A stretch of 49,475 nucleotides of DNA from Neisseriaceae bacterium HSC-16F19 (GTDB lineage: Bacteria; Pseudomonadota; Gammaproteobacteria; Burkholderiales; Neisseriaceae), in contig NZ_JALJZY010000018.1 of the NCBI RefSeq assembly GCF_024171525.1, positions 1-49,475 of the forward strand, in the 5' to 3' direction. The position numbers were made by a program, and so were the translations under genes. Positions 1 to 8,549 of the stretch are shown in pieces. Position 1 is the stretch's first letter; every line of letters begins with the position of its first letter. The notes under the pieces are model-generated. The model was not told the origin of the DNA, did no database searches, and worked only from the letters and a program-made list of their open reading frames with translations.

Positions 1-75
1 TGGCGCAAAATTAACCAACCCGGGACTTGAATTTGTATGCAAAGATGTAAACCATGTCCTTAGGTTAAAATGTAA

Positions 76-186
76 ATGATGTTTATGTTGCACCGTTGCC
101 GACGCTGTTTGCATTGCCGGCTGGTAATCCGGCGGGCAGGGTGGGCAAGAATGACCACTCTGCCGCTCATATTGTTGTCTGCGTGA
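76..186 (+). CDS. possible small Cys-rich ORF
   Basis: A 36-codon reading frame with two adjacent ATG codons, containing a Cys-x2-Cys-x2-Cys cluster near residue 8 and a hydrophobic C-terminal end. It is followed after about 36 bases by a good hairpin terminator, which is the main reason to list it. No family is recognised and the ribosome binding site is weak. It may be the tail of a transcript that starts left of the window. Confidence 0.2.
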   Translation: MMFMLHRCRRCLHCRLVIRRAGWARMTTLPLILLSA

Positions 187-203
187 GGTTTGGCAAAAGT
201 CTC

Positions 204-215
204 AGGCTGCCTGAA
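204..215 (+). repeat. DNA uptake sequence AGGCTGCCTGAA
   Basis: Exact copy of the 12-mer repeated throughout the GC-rich parts of the window (other exact examples at 981-992 minus, 17937-17948, 19484-19495, 24606-24617, 40382-40393, 49247-49258). Such sequences are recognised by ComP on the type IV pilus during natural transformation. The GCTGCC core is the Simonsiella-type dialect as I recall it. Confidence 0.85.
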
Positions 216-222
216 AAACAAC

Positions 223-252
223 AAGCCGCATGTTTGAACATGCGGCTTTATA
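223..252 (+). terminator. hairpin terminator
   Basis: Perfect 12-bp stem (AAGCCGCATGTT, 223-234, pairing with 237-248) with a two-base loop in the minimal drawing, followed by a T-rich tail. It would end a transcript entering from the left. Confidence 0.55.
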
Positions 253-259
253 TGGGCAG

Positions 260-414
260 TATAGCCGAACCACACGGAATGAGACAAGGCAGCAAGCTGC
301 AGACAGTACAGGTAGTACGGAGCTGATTTTTGTTGCCGCTTTAGCGGCTTACAAAATCGCTCTCTTCGAGCCGGGCGCAGCAACGCTGTATCATTTCTAT
401 TTGGAATGGCTATA
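260..414. repeat. inverted-repeat element, long form (copy A)
   Basis: A 155-bp element bounded by TATAGCC (260-266) and GGCTATA (408-414). The body contains the blocks GACAAGGCAGCAAGCTGCAG and ACAGTACAGGTAGTACGG, then an internal segment with a GCCGC/GCGGC hairpin, then GCAGCAACGCTGTATC. Two shorter relatives lie at 411-516 and 40261-40347. The layout resembles the dispersed intergenic repeats of Neisseria with TATA-type ends; no coding capacity is seen. Confidence 0.7.
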
Positions 415-516
415 GTCGAATAAAATAAGAACGAGACCAGGCAGCAAGCCGCAGACAGTACAAGTAGTACGGCAAGGCGCAGCAACGCCGTATCGTTCTT
501 ATTTTAAATGACTATA
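411..516. repeat. inverted-repeat element, short form (copy B)
   Basis: Ends TATAGTC (411-417) and GACTATA (510-516) are perfect inverted repeats. After a 3-base mismatch they continue as a perfect 14-bp inverted pair (421-434 with 493-506). The centre carries the same GCCGCAGACAGTACAAGTAG core as copies A and C but lacks the long internal segment of copy A. It shares the TATA at 411-414 with copy A, so the two abut in tandem. Confidence 0.7.
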
Positions 517-521
517 TATCG

Positions 522-926
522 TCAAATCATCCAGCCCTCGCGGGTCACCGGCTTGTTGTCGATGAGTTTGACCACACCCACTACCACGCGCACGATGTAC
601 CAGATGGCCAGGAGCGCCAGTATTAAAAAGCCGATCAGCACAAAGGCCAGCACCGCGCCGATAATGCCGCCGATGAGCGACACCCAAAAGGTTTTGATCA
701 GAAAGTACATGTGGTCTTCATACACCGTGCCGCGCATTTCGTCGCGTTTGATATAGGCCAGAATCACGCCGATCAGCGCGGTGATACCGCCAATCAGCGG
801 CGCCAGCGCAAACAGGGCGTAGGTGATGTACATATAGGTGCGTTGGCCTTCGGTGGGCTCGACATAGCCCTGCGCGTCCACCACCACGGCTTCGGGTGTG
901 GCTTGGTAAGGGTTTTGCTCGGTCAT
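522..926 (-). CDS. DUF4870-type small membrane protein
   Basis: A 134-residue protein with a short polar N-terminus (MTEQNPYQATPEAV) followed by hydrophobic segments at about residues 28-57 and 73-118, the second long enough for two helices. The pattern of a conserved tyrosine-rich first helix and a basic loop (YIKRDEMRGTVYEDH) fits the DUF4870 family of inner-membrane proteins of unknown role. The start at 926 is chosen because a TAAGGAG site lies a few bases upstream; an in-frame upstream ATG at 962 has no such site. It is divergent from rlmJ. Confidence 0.75.
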   Translation of the reverse strand: MTEQNPYQATPEAVVVDAQGYVEPTEGQRTYMYITYALFALAPLIGGITALIGVILAYIKRDEMRGTVYEDHMYFLIKTFWVSLIGGIIGAVLAFVLIGFLILALLAIWYIVRVVVGVVKLIDNKPVTREGWMI

Positions 927-1009
927 GTGCTTGCTCCTTAAAGTGGGTACAATGGCTGCCATTATAATCGCTCGCTGTTTTTCAGGCAGCCTTTAATAGT
1001 CTTGTCACC

Positions 1010-1867
1010 ATGCTCAGCTACCGCCACGCCTTCCACGCCGGCAACCACGCCGATGTGCTCAAACACCTGATTCTGTTTGCCGTACTCGATTACTACAACC
1101 GCAAAGACAAGCCCTATTGGTATATCGACACCCATGCCGGTGCCGGTCTGTACGACCTCGGCGGCGATATGGCACAGAAAGTGGGCGAATACCGCGAAGG
1201 CATTGCCCGCTTGCGGCAGGCGCAGGATTTGCCGCCCTTGGCCGCCGCCTTTGTGGCGCATCTGGCGGCCATGCGGCTGCCTGAACATGCGGGCGGCACG
1301 CTTTATCCCGGCTCGCCGTGGTGGGCGCAATCGCTGCTGCGCGATGACGACCGCTTGCGCCTGTTTGAACGCCATCCGCAGGATTTTGCGCTGTTGCAGC
1401 AGAGCATGCGCCACAGCCGCCGTCCGCGCCGCAGCGTGCTTGCCGACGGCGACGGCTTCAGCGGCCTGTTGTCTTTGCTGCCGCCGCCGCCGCGCCGCGC
1501 CGTGGTGCTGATGGATCCGCCCTACGAGCAGAAACAGGATTACCGCAAAGCGGTGGAGACCTTGGCCGCGGCCTTGAAAAAATTTGCCACCGGCTGTTAT
1601 CTGTTGTGGTATCCCTGCTTGAGCCGCGCCGAGAGCAGCGGCCTGCCCGACAAGCTGCGCGCACTGTGGCCGGACAATTATCTGCGCGCCGAACTGCATG
1701 TGCGCGCCCCCGCTGCCGACGGTTTCGGCATGCACGGCAGCGGCATGTGGCTGTTCAATCCGCCCTATACCCTCGCCGCCGAATTGGAAAACGCGCTGCC
1801 CGCGCTGGGCGAATGCCTGCGCCAGGACGGCGGCGGCCACACCGTTTTGGAATATCAATTACGATAA
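1010..1867 (+). CDS. rlmJ: 23S rRNA (adenine-2030-N6)-methyltransferase RlmJ
   Basis: 285 residues, normal length for the family. The N-terminus (MLSYRHAFHAGNHADVLKH) is the family signature, and the MDPPYE motif near residue 166 is the DPPY catalytic motif of N6-adenine methyltransferases. RlmJ methylates A2030 of 23S rRNA using S-adenosylmethionine in the cytoplasm. The gene is followed after 10 bases by prmB, so the two translation-related methyltransferases probably share a transcript. Upstream is a DUS at 981-992. Confidence 0.93.
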   Translation: MLSYRHAFHAGNHADVLKHLILFAVLDYYNRKDKPYWYIDTHAGAGLYDLGGDMAQKVGEYREGIARLRQAQDLPPLAAAFVAHLAAMRLPEHAGGTLYPGSPWWAQSLLRDDDRLRLFERHPQDFALLQQSMRHSRRPRRSVLADGDGFSGLLSLLPPPPRRAVVLMDPPYEQKQDYRKAVETLAAALKKFATGCYLLWYPCLSRAESSGLPDKLRALWPDNYLRAELHVRAPAADGFGMHGSGMWLFNPPYTLAAELENALPALGECLRQDGGGHTVLEYQLR

Positions 1868-1877
1868 GGTTGTTTCT

Positions 1878-2774
1878 ATGTTTGGATCCGCATCCCAACA
1901 CCTGCGCACCGTGCGCGATTTATGGCGTTTTGCCGTCAGCCGTTTTGAAGAAGCCGGTCTGGTTTACGGCCACGGCAGCGATAATGCCGCCGACGAAGCC
2001 GCCTATCTGGTATTGCACACCCTCAACCTGCCCTTGGATACGCTGGATCCGTTTTTGGATGCGCGTCTGCTGCCGGAAGAAATCAAGGCGGTGCTGGCGC
2101 TGGTGCAGCGGCGCGTGGAAGAGCGCGTGCCGGTGGCGTATCTCACCCGCCAAGCGTGGCAGGGCGATTTTGAATTTTATGTCGACGAACGGGTCATCGT
2201 GCCGCGCTCGTTTATTTACGAACTCTTGGGCGGGCCTTTAAGCCCGTGGCTGGAATACGACGAATTGGTGCACCGGGCGCTGGATTTGTGTACCGGCAGC
2301 GGCGCGCTGGCAATCCAGATGGCGCACCATTATCCCGCAGCACAAATTGAGGCCGCGGACATCAGCCTCGATGCCTTGGAAGTGGCGGCGCTCAATATCG
2401 AAGACTACGATTTGCATGACCGCATCGAGCTGATCCATACCGATGTGTTTGAAGGTTTGGAGCCGGGTTATGACCTAATCGTGTCCAATCCGCCCTATGT
2501 GGATGCCGAATCGGTAGAAGCGCTGCCGCCGGAATATCTGCACGAGCCGGAACTGGCCTTGGGCAGCGGCGAAGACGGCCTCGACATCACCCGCCGCATC
2601 CTCGCCGAAGCGGCGGACATGCTCAATCCGCAAGGGGTGCTGCTGGTGGAAATCGGCCACAACCGCGAAGTGCTGGAAGCCGCCTTCCCGCAATTGCCGT
2701 TTACCTGGCTGGAAACCAGCGGCGGCGACGGCTTTGTGTTTTTGCTCACGCGTGAGCAGTTGTTGGAAAAATAG
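1878..2774 (+). CDS. prmB: ribosomal protein uL3 glutamine N5-methyltransferase PrmB
   Basis: 298 residues. A helical N-terminal domain (1-110) is followed by a Rossmann methyltransferase domain with the SAM-binding block LDLCTGSGALAI and the NPPY catalytic motif at N204. This motif is typical of the HemK/PrmB glutamine methyltransferases. The VPRSFIYELL segment and the absence of release-factor-type HemK features favour PrmB over PrmC. The start is ATG 1878, just after the rlmJ stop. This is the last GC-rich gene before the AT-rich glycan island. Confidence 0.92.
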   Translation: MFGSASQHLRTVRDLWRFAVSRFEEAGLVYGHGSDNAADEAAYLVLHTLNLPLDTLDPFLDARLLPEEIKAVLALVQRRVEERVPVAYLTRQAWQGDFEFYVDERVIVPRSFIYELLGGPLSPWLEYDELVHRALDLCTGSGALAIQMAHHYPAAQIEAADISLDALEVAALNIEDYDLHDRIELIHTDVFEGLEPGYDLIVSNPPYVDAESVEALPPEYLHEPELALGSGEDGLDITRRILAEAADMLNPQGVLLVEIGHNREVLEAAFPQLPFTWLETSGGDGFVFLLTREQLLEK

Positions 2775-2782
2775 TTTACTTT

Positions 2783-2811
2783 TTGAATTTAATTGATCAT
2801 TCAAGTGTAAA
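2783..2811 (+). promoter_or_regulatory. possible promoter of the glycan island
   Basis: TTGAAT (2783-2788), 17 bases, TGTAAA (2806-2811): four of six matches to each sigma-70 hexamer. It lies between prmB and the acyltransferase, and its expected start near 2818 would favour the TTG start of that gene over the ATG at 2817. The match is weak and AT-rich DNA gives such matches by chance. Confidence 0.25.
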
Positions 2812-2855
2812 CAAAGATGCTGCAGGGAAAGTTTAGATATGGAGTGGCTTATATT

Positions 2856-4694
2856 TTGAAGTTTCGCAATGATATCCAAGGGTTAAGGGCGATAGCTGTA
2901 TTGGCTGTAATCGCTTTTCATTTTGATCCACAGCTATTACCTGCAGGTTTTGTGGGAGTAGATGTGTTCTTCGTGTTATCCGGATTTTTAATTACACAGA
3001 TACTGTTAACAGCTAAGTTTAAAGAAGGTTACAGTTTTAAAACAGCAGTTAGAACATTTTATAGTAGCCGTATTAAGCGCATTTTTCCTGCTTATTTGTT
3101 TATGCTGTTTATAGTTCTAATCGGAGCAAGTATTCTTTTTACACCCATTGATTTCAAAACATTTTTGACTGGTTATAAAAGTGCATTGGGATTTTTGAGT
3201 AATTATTATTTTTCTCGATTTGGCGACTATTTTTCACCTGGTGTTTTTGAGCAACCTTTGGTACATACGTGGTCCTTGGCCGTAGAGCTGCAGTTTTATC
3301 TGTTTATTCCTCTGATTATTTTGTTAATGCCAATCAAATGGTTAAAATTATTTCTAGTTTCAATATTATGTACATTATTAATATGGTCAGAATATCGTTT
3401 AAGTCTACCCGCTAATTCTCAAGCAGTTTATTACAGTTTCTTTGCCAGAGTTCCTGAGTTTATAGTTGGAATACTGGCAGCAATATATGCGTTTAATGGA
3501 CGTATAATACATCCAAAATTTGCACTGGCAGGTGCGGTTGCTTTAGTCTGTTCGTTATTCTTTCAAAAAGAATTAGGTGCTTTCCCTGGTATTAGGGTAA
3601 TACTGCCGGTAGTTGCTACCGCTTTAATACTTGTTGCTAGTCCTGAGAAAAATAGTATTAAGCGTTTCTTATCAACACCAATCATGTTGCTGATAGGTGC
3701 ATTATCTTATTCTTTATATTTATGGCATTGGCCGGTACTGGCGTTTATTCGCTATATCACCAATCAGGATAAACTTAATTTAACTGCAGCAGTAGTGTTT
3801 ATTTTATTAACGACAGGATTCTCTACTTTATCGTATATGTTTATTGAAAAACCATTTAGAAAACATAAAAGAGCAGTGATTGGTACGATTATGGGTATTG
3901 GTTTACTGGTTACTTTTGTTCCTGTTTTTAAGTTGGTACATCATAAACTCAGTCCCCCAGACTTAGGTGTAGAATTGACACGTTATGCTGATCCTCAAAG
4001 TATTTGTCATAGTACGATTAATGGTGATTGCATTCGGGGAGATTCACAATCCTTGAAAGAGATTTTGGTTCTGGGTGATTCACATGCAGCGATGTTAAAT
4101 CTATTTTTTGATTATCTTGGTAAGCAGAATCGATTTAAAGCACAAATCATTACGGCCAGTAGTTGTGTTCCTATTGAAGGATTTGATGTAGAGCGTATTG
4201 CTGCTTGGGCTCAAAATGATTGCCTTCGTCAGATTGAGTATGTCAAACCATTGGTTGAAAAACAGGATATAATTGTTATTGCCGCTTATTGGTCATGGCA
4301 GTTGCCTAGTGACACTTTTAGAACAGCTTTGGAAGATTTTGTTAAGCGTTATCCCAATAAGCAAATTTTAGTTTTACCTCAAGTCCCCGTCCAGGCAATG
4401 CACCCTCAGCGGGAATATAGGTTTAAGCATTTAGGAATACCTGTTATTAAAAGTCATATCACTGAGGCCGAATATGCGAATGCGCAGTTAGAGGCATTAT
4501 TAGCTCCTTATTCATGGGTAAAATTCTTAGGGAATGAACAGGGGGAGGCACTAGATGTACTACAGAAAGATTTTCCTTCTAATTTATCAGTTTTGTATTA
4601 TGATAGACATCATTTAAATGAAGTAGGGGCTGTAGAGTATGCGGTCAGGAGTAAAAATATGAAGAAATTGTTAGAATCTGCTTTGAATAACTAG
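2856..4694 (+). CDS. OatA/PglI-like O-acyltransferase, acyltransferase-3 plus SGNH
   Basis: About 612 residues. Residues 1-350 form a multi-helix acyltransferase-3 domain (RNDIQGLRAIAVLAV start, AFHF with the conserved His, GVDVFFVLSGFLIT). Residues from about 400 form a periplasmic SGNH-type domain with the GDSHAAM nucleophile block and a C-terminal DRHHLNEVG block supplying Asp and His. Such proteins move acetyl groups across the inner membrane onto envelope glycans; neisserial PglI does this for the pilin glycan. I chose TTG 2856 because GGAG lies 11 bases upstream and family members start right at this motif. ATG 2817 is an alternative. Confidence 0.85.
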   Translation: MKFRNDIQGLRAIAVLAVIAFHFDPQLLPAGFVGVDVFFVLSGFLITQILLTAKFKEGYSFKTAVRTFYSSRIKRIFPAYLFMLFIVLIGASILFTPIDFKTFLTGYKSALGFLSNYYFSRFGDYFSPGVFEQPLVHTWSLAVELQFYLFIPLIILLMPIKWLKLFLVSILCTLLIWSEYRLSLPANSQAVYYSFFARVPEFIVGILAAIYAFNGRIIHPKFALAGAVALVCSLFFQKELGAFPGIRVILPVVATALILVASPEKNSIKRFLSTPIMLLIGALSYSLYLWHWPVLAFIRYITNQDKLNLTAAVVFILLTTGFSTLSYMFIEKPFRKHKRAVIGTIMGIGLLVTFVPVFKLVHHKLSPPDLGVELTRYADPQSICHSTINGDCIRGDSQSLKEILVLGDSHAAMLNLFFDYLGKQNRFKAQIITASSCVPIEGFDVERIAAWAQNDCLRQIEYVKPLVEKQDIIVIAAYWSWQLPSDTFRTALEDFVKRYPNKQILVLPQVPVQAMHPQREYRFKHLGIPVIKSHITEAEYANAQLEALLAPYSWVKFLGNEQGEALDVLQKDFPSNLSVLYYDRHHLNEVGAVEYAVRSKNMKKLLESALNN

Positions 4695-4865
4695 GCTAAA
4701 GTGCCTTTAACAGTTTTAGAATTGCTATTAAGTTTACTTAAATAAATATCGTTTGGCGGCTGATTGCAAAGTTCCGAGTTTGTTAAAGTAATTTAATTTG
4801 CGGATAAATGTATATCAAGTTACTTAATATTTTATAGATTTATCATTTCAGGTCAAAGTTGTAAA

Positions 4866-6119
4866 TTGTTTAAATATATTCAAAATAATATTTTTATTAA
4901 AAGAGTCCTTGTTTTAGTAACAGGTACTGCTGTTGGTCAGGCTGTTGCTATTGCAACACTGCCACTTCTTACACGCTTATATTCAGTTGAGGATTTTTCG
5001 AATTTAGCAGTTTACGTCTCAATTATAACAATTTTTTCATCAGTTTCAGGTTTGTGTTTTGAATATGCCATACCATTGCCAAAGTTAAAAAAAATAGCTG
5101 CAACACTATGCCTTTTAGCGATAGCAAGCACATTCTTTTTCTCATTATTATTGTTTTGTTTGCTATTGTCCTTCCCCTGGTTGCAGCAGAGCATACTTAG
5201 TAGCAATAGTGAGCATACTTTATGGCTGATACCCATAAGTGTTTTACTCATCGGTATCTATACTGCATTGCAGTTTTGGTCAAGCCGTAATAAAAGATTC
5301 GGCTTAATCGCAAAAACAAGGGTTACCCAATCTTTGAGTGGTACCGGAATTAAACTTTTGTTTGGTTATTTTTATACGGCATCATCTTTAGGCTTAATTA
5401 TAGGGCAGCTTTGGTCTCAAAGTTGGGGCTTCATCAATTTCAGCACAGCACTTATAAAAAAAGATTTAAAATCTTTTACTAATCTGAAGCTTAAATATTT
5501 TATTTTATCTGTAAAAAAGTATAAGAAATTTCCGAAATTTACCACATTGGAAGTACTTTTTAATAGGGCCAATACACAGCTTCCGATTTTATTAATAGCT
5601 TACTACGCTATAGGTACAGAGGCTGGGTACATAATGATTGCGATGCAGCTTATATCTGCTCCTTTAGGTATGCTAAGTGGAGCGGTATCGCAAGTTTATT
5701 TGGCAGAGGGTGCAGATAAATATCATCAAGGATTGCTACGCACATTCACATTAAAAACAATTTTAAGCTTGGCAAAAATTGCAATAATTCCTTTATCTTT
5801 ATTATTAGTACTTGCACCTGTGGTTATTCCTTATTTCTTAGGTGGATTGTGGGGGAGAACGGGTGTATTGATGAGTTGGATGGTACCGTGGTTTTTTATG
5901 CAGTTTATCGTTTCTCCTGTCTCGACAGCCTTTTACTTTACAGAAAATCAAAAGACGGCTCTTTTATTACAAATACTCGGTTTTATTTTAAGAGTGTCGA
6001 TTGTTTGGATTGTTGCATTGCATATACCAAGCTTCATTGGTGAAGCCTATGCATTATCAGGGTTTTTATTTTATATAATCTATTTAATAGTTGTACTTAA
6101 AATTGTAAATAATACTTAA
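4866..6119 (+). CDS. Wzx-type oligosaccharide flippase
   Basis: 417 residues, almost entirely hydrophobic with about twelve predicted membrane segments. The N-terminus (VTGTAVGQAVAIATLPLLTRLYS) is typical of polysaccharide biosynthesis (MOP superfamily) exporters. It should flip undecaprenyl-linked oligosaccharide to the periplasm. The start codon is TTG; the nearest possible ribosome site (CAGG near 4849-4852) is weak. A 170-base spacer separates it from the acyltransferase; no terminator is obvious there. Sequence alone does not identify the glycan. Confidence 0.85.
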   Translation: MFKYIQNNIFIKRVLVLVTGTAVGQAVAIATLPLLTRLYSVEDFSNLAVYVSIITIFSSVSGLCFEYAIPLPKLKKIAATLCLLAIASTFFFSLLLFCLLLSFPWLQQSILSSNSEHTLWLIPISVLLIGIYTALQFWSSRNKRFGLIAKTRVTQSLSGTGIKLLFGYFYTASSLGLIIGQLWSQSWGFINFSTALIKKDLKSFTNLKLKYFILSVKKYKKFPKFTTLEVLFNRANTQLPILLIAYYAIGTEAGYIMIAMQLISAPLGMLSGAVSQVYLAEGADKYHQGLLRTFTLKTILSLAKIAIIPLSLLLVLAPVVIPYFLGGLWGRTGVLMSWMVPWFFMQFIVSPVSTAFYFTENQKTALLLQILGFILRVSIVWIVALHIPSFIGEAYALSGFLFYIIYLIVVLKIVNNT

Positions 6120-6134
6120 TATTGGGAACTGAAC

Positions 6135-7256
6135 ATGGCAAATTATCAGCAGTGCATGCGTTGTATTATGGATAACAAATCGGATGAGTTTATTAATTTT
6201 GATGAGAATGGTTTTTGTTCTTATTGTCGAGATACATTGGCCAGTAAAAATTCGGTTTACTTCCCTAATGAACAAGGAGCAGCTAAGTTAGACTCGCTTA
6301 TTAAGCGGTTAAAGCTAGAAAATAAAGAACATCAGTATGATTGTGTGATGGGGATTTCAGGCGGGCTTGATTCATCTTATTTGGCATATTTAGGTACTGT
6401 CAAATGGAATTTAAGGGTACTGGCTGTTCATATTGATGATGGTTTTGATACAGATATATCAAAACGAAATATTGAACGAATTGCCCGACTGCCCAATATG
6501 GATTTGAGAGTAATACAACCTGATCAAGATCAGTTTAATGCTTTAACCAAAGCTTATATGAGAGCGGGTGTTCCTAATTTGGCAGTTCCGCAGGATAATG
6601 TTCTGTTTGCATCTTTATATAAATTTTTAAAAGAAAATAAACTTCGTACTTTTTTATCTGGCGGTAATTTTGCTTTAGAATGTATTCTTCAAAGGGGTAA
6701 TACTTATGATGTTTTCGATCTGAGGAATTTGAAATATATTAATAAAAAATTTGGTACGACCAAGCTGGATAAATTGACATTTTTATCTTCTTTAGGGCGT
6801 GATATTGATGCGTATATTTTGAAAATAGAATCTTTGCGACCATTGAATTTAATTGAATATAATCGTCAACGTGCCTTAGATGAGTTAGCCGACTACTGTG
6901 GATTTGAATACTATGGTGCAAAACATTTAGAAAATGATTTGACAAGGTTTATCCAACAATATTGGTTTTATAAGAAATTTCATGTCGATAAGCGAACCTC
7001 TCATTTGTCAAGCATGATTGTTTCAGGTCAGCTATCAAGACAAGAGGCTCTGGAGGAATATTCGAAGCCACTCTATGATGAACTCGAAATGCAGAAGTTG
7101 ATTTCCAGTATTTTAACAAGATTAGACATGGATCCGGAAGAGTTTGAAAAAATTATGAGGCAAGAACCTCGTCAACATACTGATTATCCGACTTCGTATT
7201 ATTTAAAACTGAGACCTTGGTTGTTGAAAGTACGTAAAGCTATGGTTGGAAAATAA
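6135..7256 (+). CDS. N-acetyl sugar amidotransferase (WbpG/PseA type)
   Basis: 373 residues. An N-terminal Cys4 knuckle (C7, C10, C28, C31) is followed by a PP-loop ATPase motif SGGLDSS at residues 75-81. This is the layout of the N-acetyl sugar amidotransferases that turn an acetamido group on a nucleotide sugar into an acetamidino group. In known systems ammonia comes from a HisH-like glutaminase with a HisF-like partner; neither is present in the window. It begins 15 bases after the flippase stop. A second PP-loop enzyme with the same Cys4 knuckle is at 10748-12574. Confidence 0.85.
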   Translation: MANYQQCMRCIMDNKSDEFINFDENGFCSYCRDTLASKNSVYFPNEQGAAKLDSLIKRLKLENKEHQYDCVMGISGGLDSSYLAYLGTVKWNLRVLAVHIDDGFDTDISKRNIERIARLPNMDLRVIQPDQDQFNALTKAYMRAGVPNLAVPQDNVLFASLYKFLKENKLRTFLSGGNFALECILQRGNTYDVFDLRNLKYINKKFGTTKLDKLTFLSSLGRDIDAYILKIESLRPLNLIEYNRQRALDELADYCGFEYYGAKHLENDLTRFIQQYWFYKKFHVDKRTSHLSSMIVSGQLSRQEALEEYSKPLYDELEMQKLISSILTRLDMDPEEFEKIMRQEPRQHTDYPTSYYLKLRPWLLKVRKAMVGK

Positions 7257-7331
7257 TGGAATTAATGATTATGAGGTTCATTACCGTTGGTTTTGATAGT
7301 GTAGCCGATCAATTTAAAACATGAAACGATC

Positions 7332-8477
7332 ATGAATAATTTACATGTTTCCCTCACTGAATTTCGGCATGAAAGCCGGGTAATAAAGCAAACAACCAGT
7401 CTCGTCCAATCAGGTTTGGTTGATAATGTTTATATTGCTGCATTACATGCGGACGGATTGCCGAAAGAACAGGAGTATTTTCCATCTGTTATATGCAAAC
7501 GTTTCAAATTAAAAACCCGGTCATTGAGTAAAAATTTAATATTTCAGGGAATCAAATATTTGGAATTTTGCTGGCAAATTTATCGGTCTTACAAAAAAAA
7601 TAATATTAAAATCGTTAATATACATAACGTAGGCCTATTGCCTTTGGGTGTATTGCTCAAGAAGCTCTATAGGGCTAAGCTGGTTTACGATACACATGAA
7701 CTCGAAACAGAGACCCATAGCCTAAAGGGAAGACGCAAAAAGCTGGCAAAATTGCTTGAAAAAACATTGATTCGGTATGTTGATCTGACATTGGTGGTTA
7801 GTGAAAACATAGCGGACTGGTATGCTTCCGAATATCAAACAGAGCGGCCGCCTGTCATTATGAATACACCTGTCACAAAGGTTATGGCCAGCAGTAATAT
7901 CTTTAGAGAACATTTTAATATAAAAAATGATCAGATTATATTTCTTTATCAAGGGGGATTAATTAGGGGACGCGGAGTCGAGCTAATTCTTGAAGCTTTT
8001 AAGTCAAGGAAAGATGATCAGGCTGTGGTTGTTTTTATGGGGTTTGGTCAGCTGGAAGAGAGTATCAGAGAAGCAAGTATAAATTATAGTAATATTTTTT
8101 TTATGCCGGCAGTATCTCCTGACCAAGTACTGAATTATACCGCGTCAGCGGATGTTGGCTTTTCTCTTGCAGAAAAAACATGCCTGTCTCATTTTTACTG
8201 CATGCCGAATAAGTTATTTGAATATCTAATGGCAGGATTGGTAGTTGTTGTTTCTAATATGAAGGAGATGTCTGAATTTGTTTCAAGGAATCAATGTGGA
8301 TTTGTTCTCGAAAGCGCTGATATTGAAAGTCTGAATGCGATTATTGATAATGTCATCAAAACGGATTTGGTGGTGATTAAACAAAAATCATACCAAACTG
8401 CACTTTCATATTGTTGGGAAAATCAAGAGAAGAAGATGCTGGTTGCTTATCAAGATATGCTGAATACAGTAAATTAA
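7332..8477 (+). CDS. glycosyltransferase, GT4-like
   Basis: 381 residues with a two-Rossmann GT-B layout: an N-terminal half containing VYDTHELETE, then a linker, and a C-terminal half with LIRGRGVELILEAF and the sugar-nucleotide block MPNKLFEYLMAGLVVV. These fit family 4 retaining glycosyltransferases acting at the cytoplasmic face of the inner membrane. Donor and acceptor cannot be read from sequence. It shares its general design with the gene that follows, but the two are clearly diverged. Confidence 0.82.
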   Translation: MNNLHVSLTEFRHESRVIKQTTSLVQSGLVDNVYIAALHADGLPKEQEYFPSVICKRFKLKTRSLSKNLIFQGIKYLEFCWQIYRSYKKNNIKIVNIHNVGLLPLGVLLKKLYRAKLVYDTHELETETHSLKGRRKKLAKLLEKTLIRYVDLTLVVSENIADWYASEYQTERPPVIMNTPVTKVMASSNIFREHFNIKNDQIIFLYQGGLIRGRGVELILEAFKSRKDDQAVVVFMGFGQLEESIREASINYSNIFFMPAVSPDQVLNYTASADVGFSLAEKTCLSHFYCMPNKLFEYLMAGLVVVVSNMKEMSEFVSRNQCGFVLESADIESLNAIIDNVIKTDLVVIKQKSYQTALSYCWENQEKKMLVAYQDMLNTVN

Positions 8478-8549
8478 AAATCTCAATCAGTAAAATGCAT
8501 CTATGTATGATTAATGCTAAAAACGGGATATTGCAGAGAGTCTGTATGT

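Noticed and set aside
962..1858. Long minus-strand frame opposite rlmJ
   Set aside because: It is a shadow of rlmJ created by high GC; the product is low-complexity Gln/His/Ala-rich with no domain, whereas the plus frame is a clear RlmJ.
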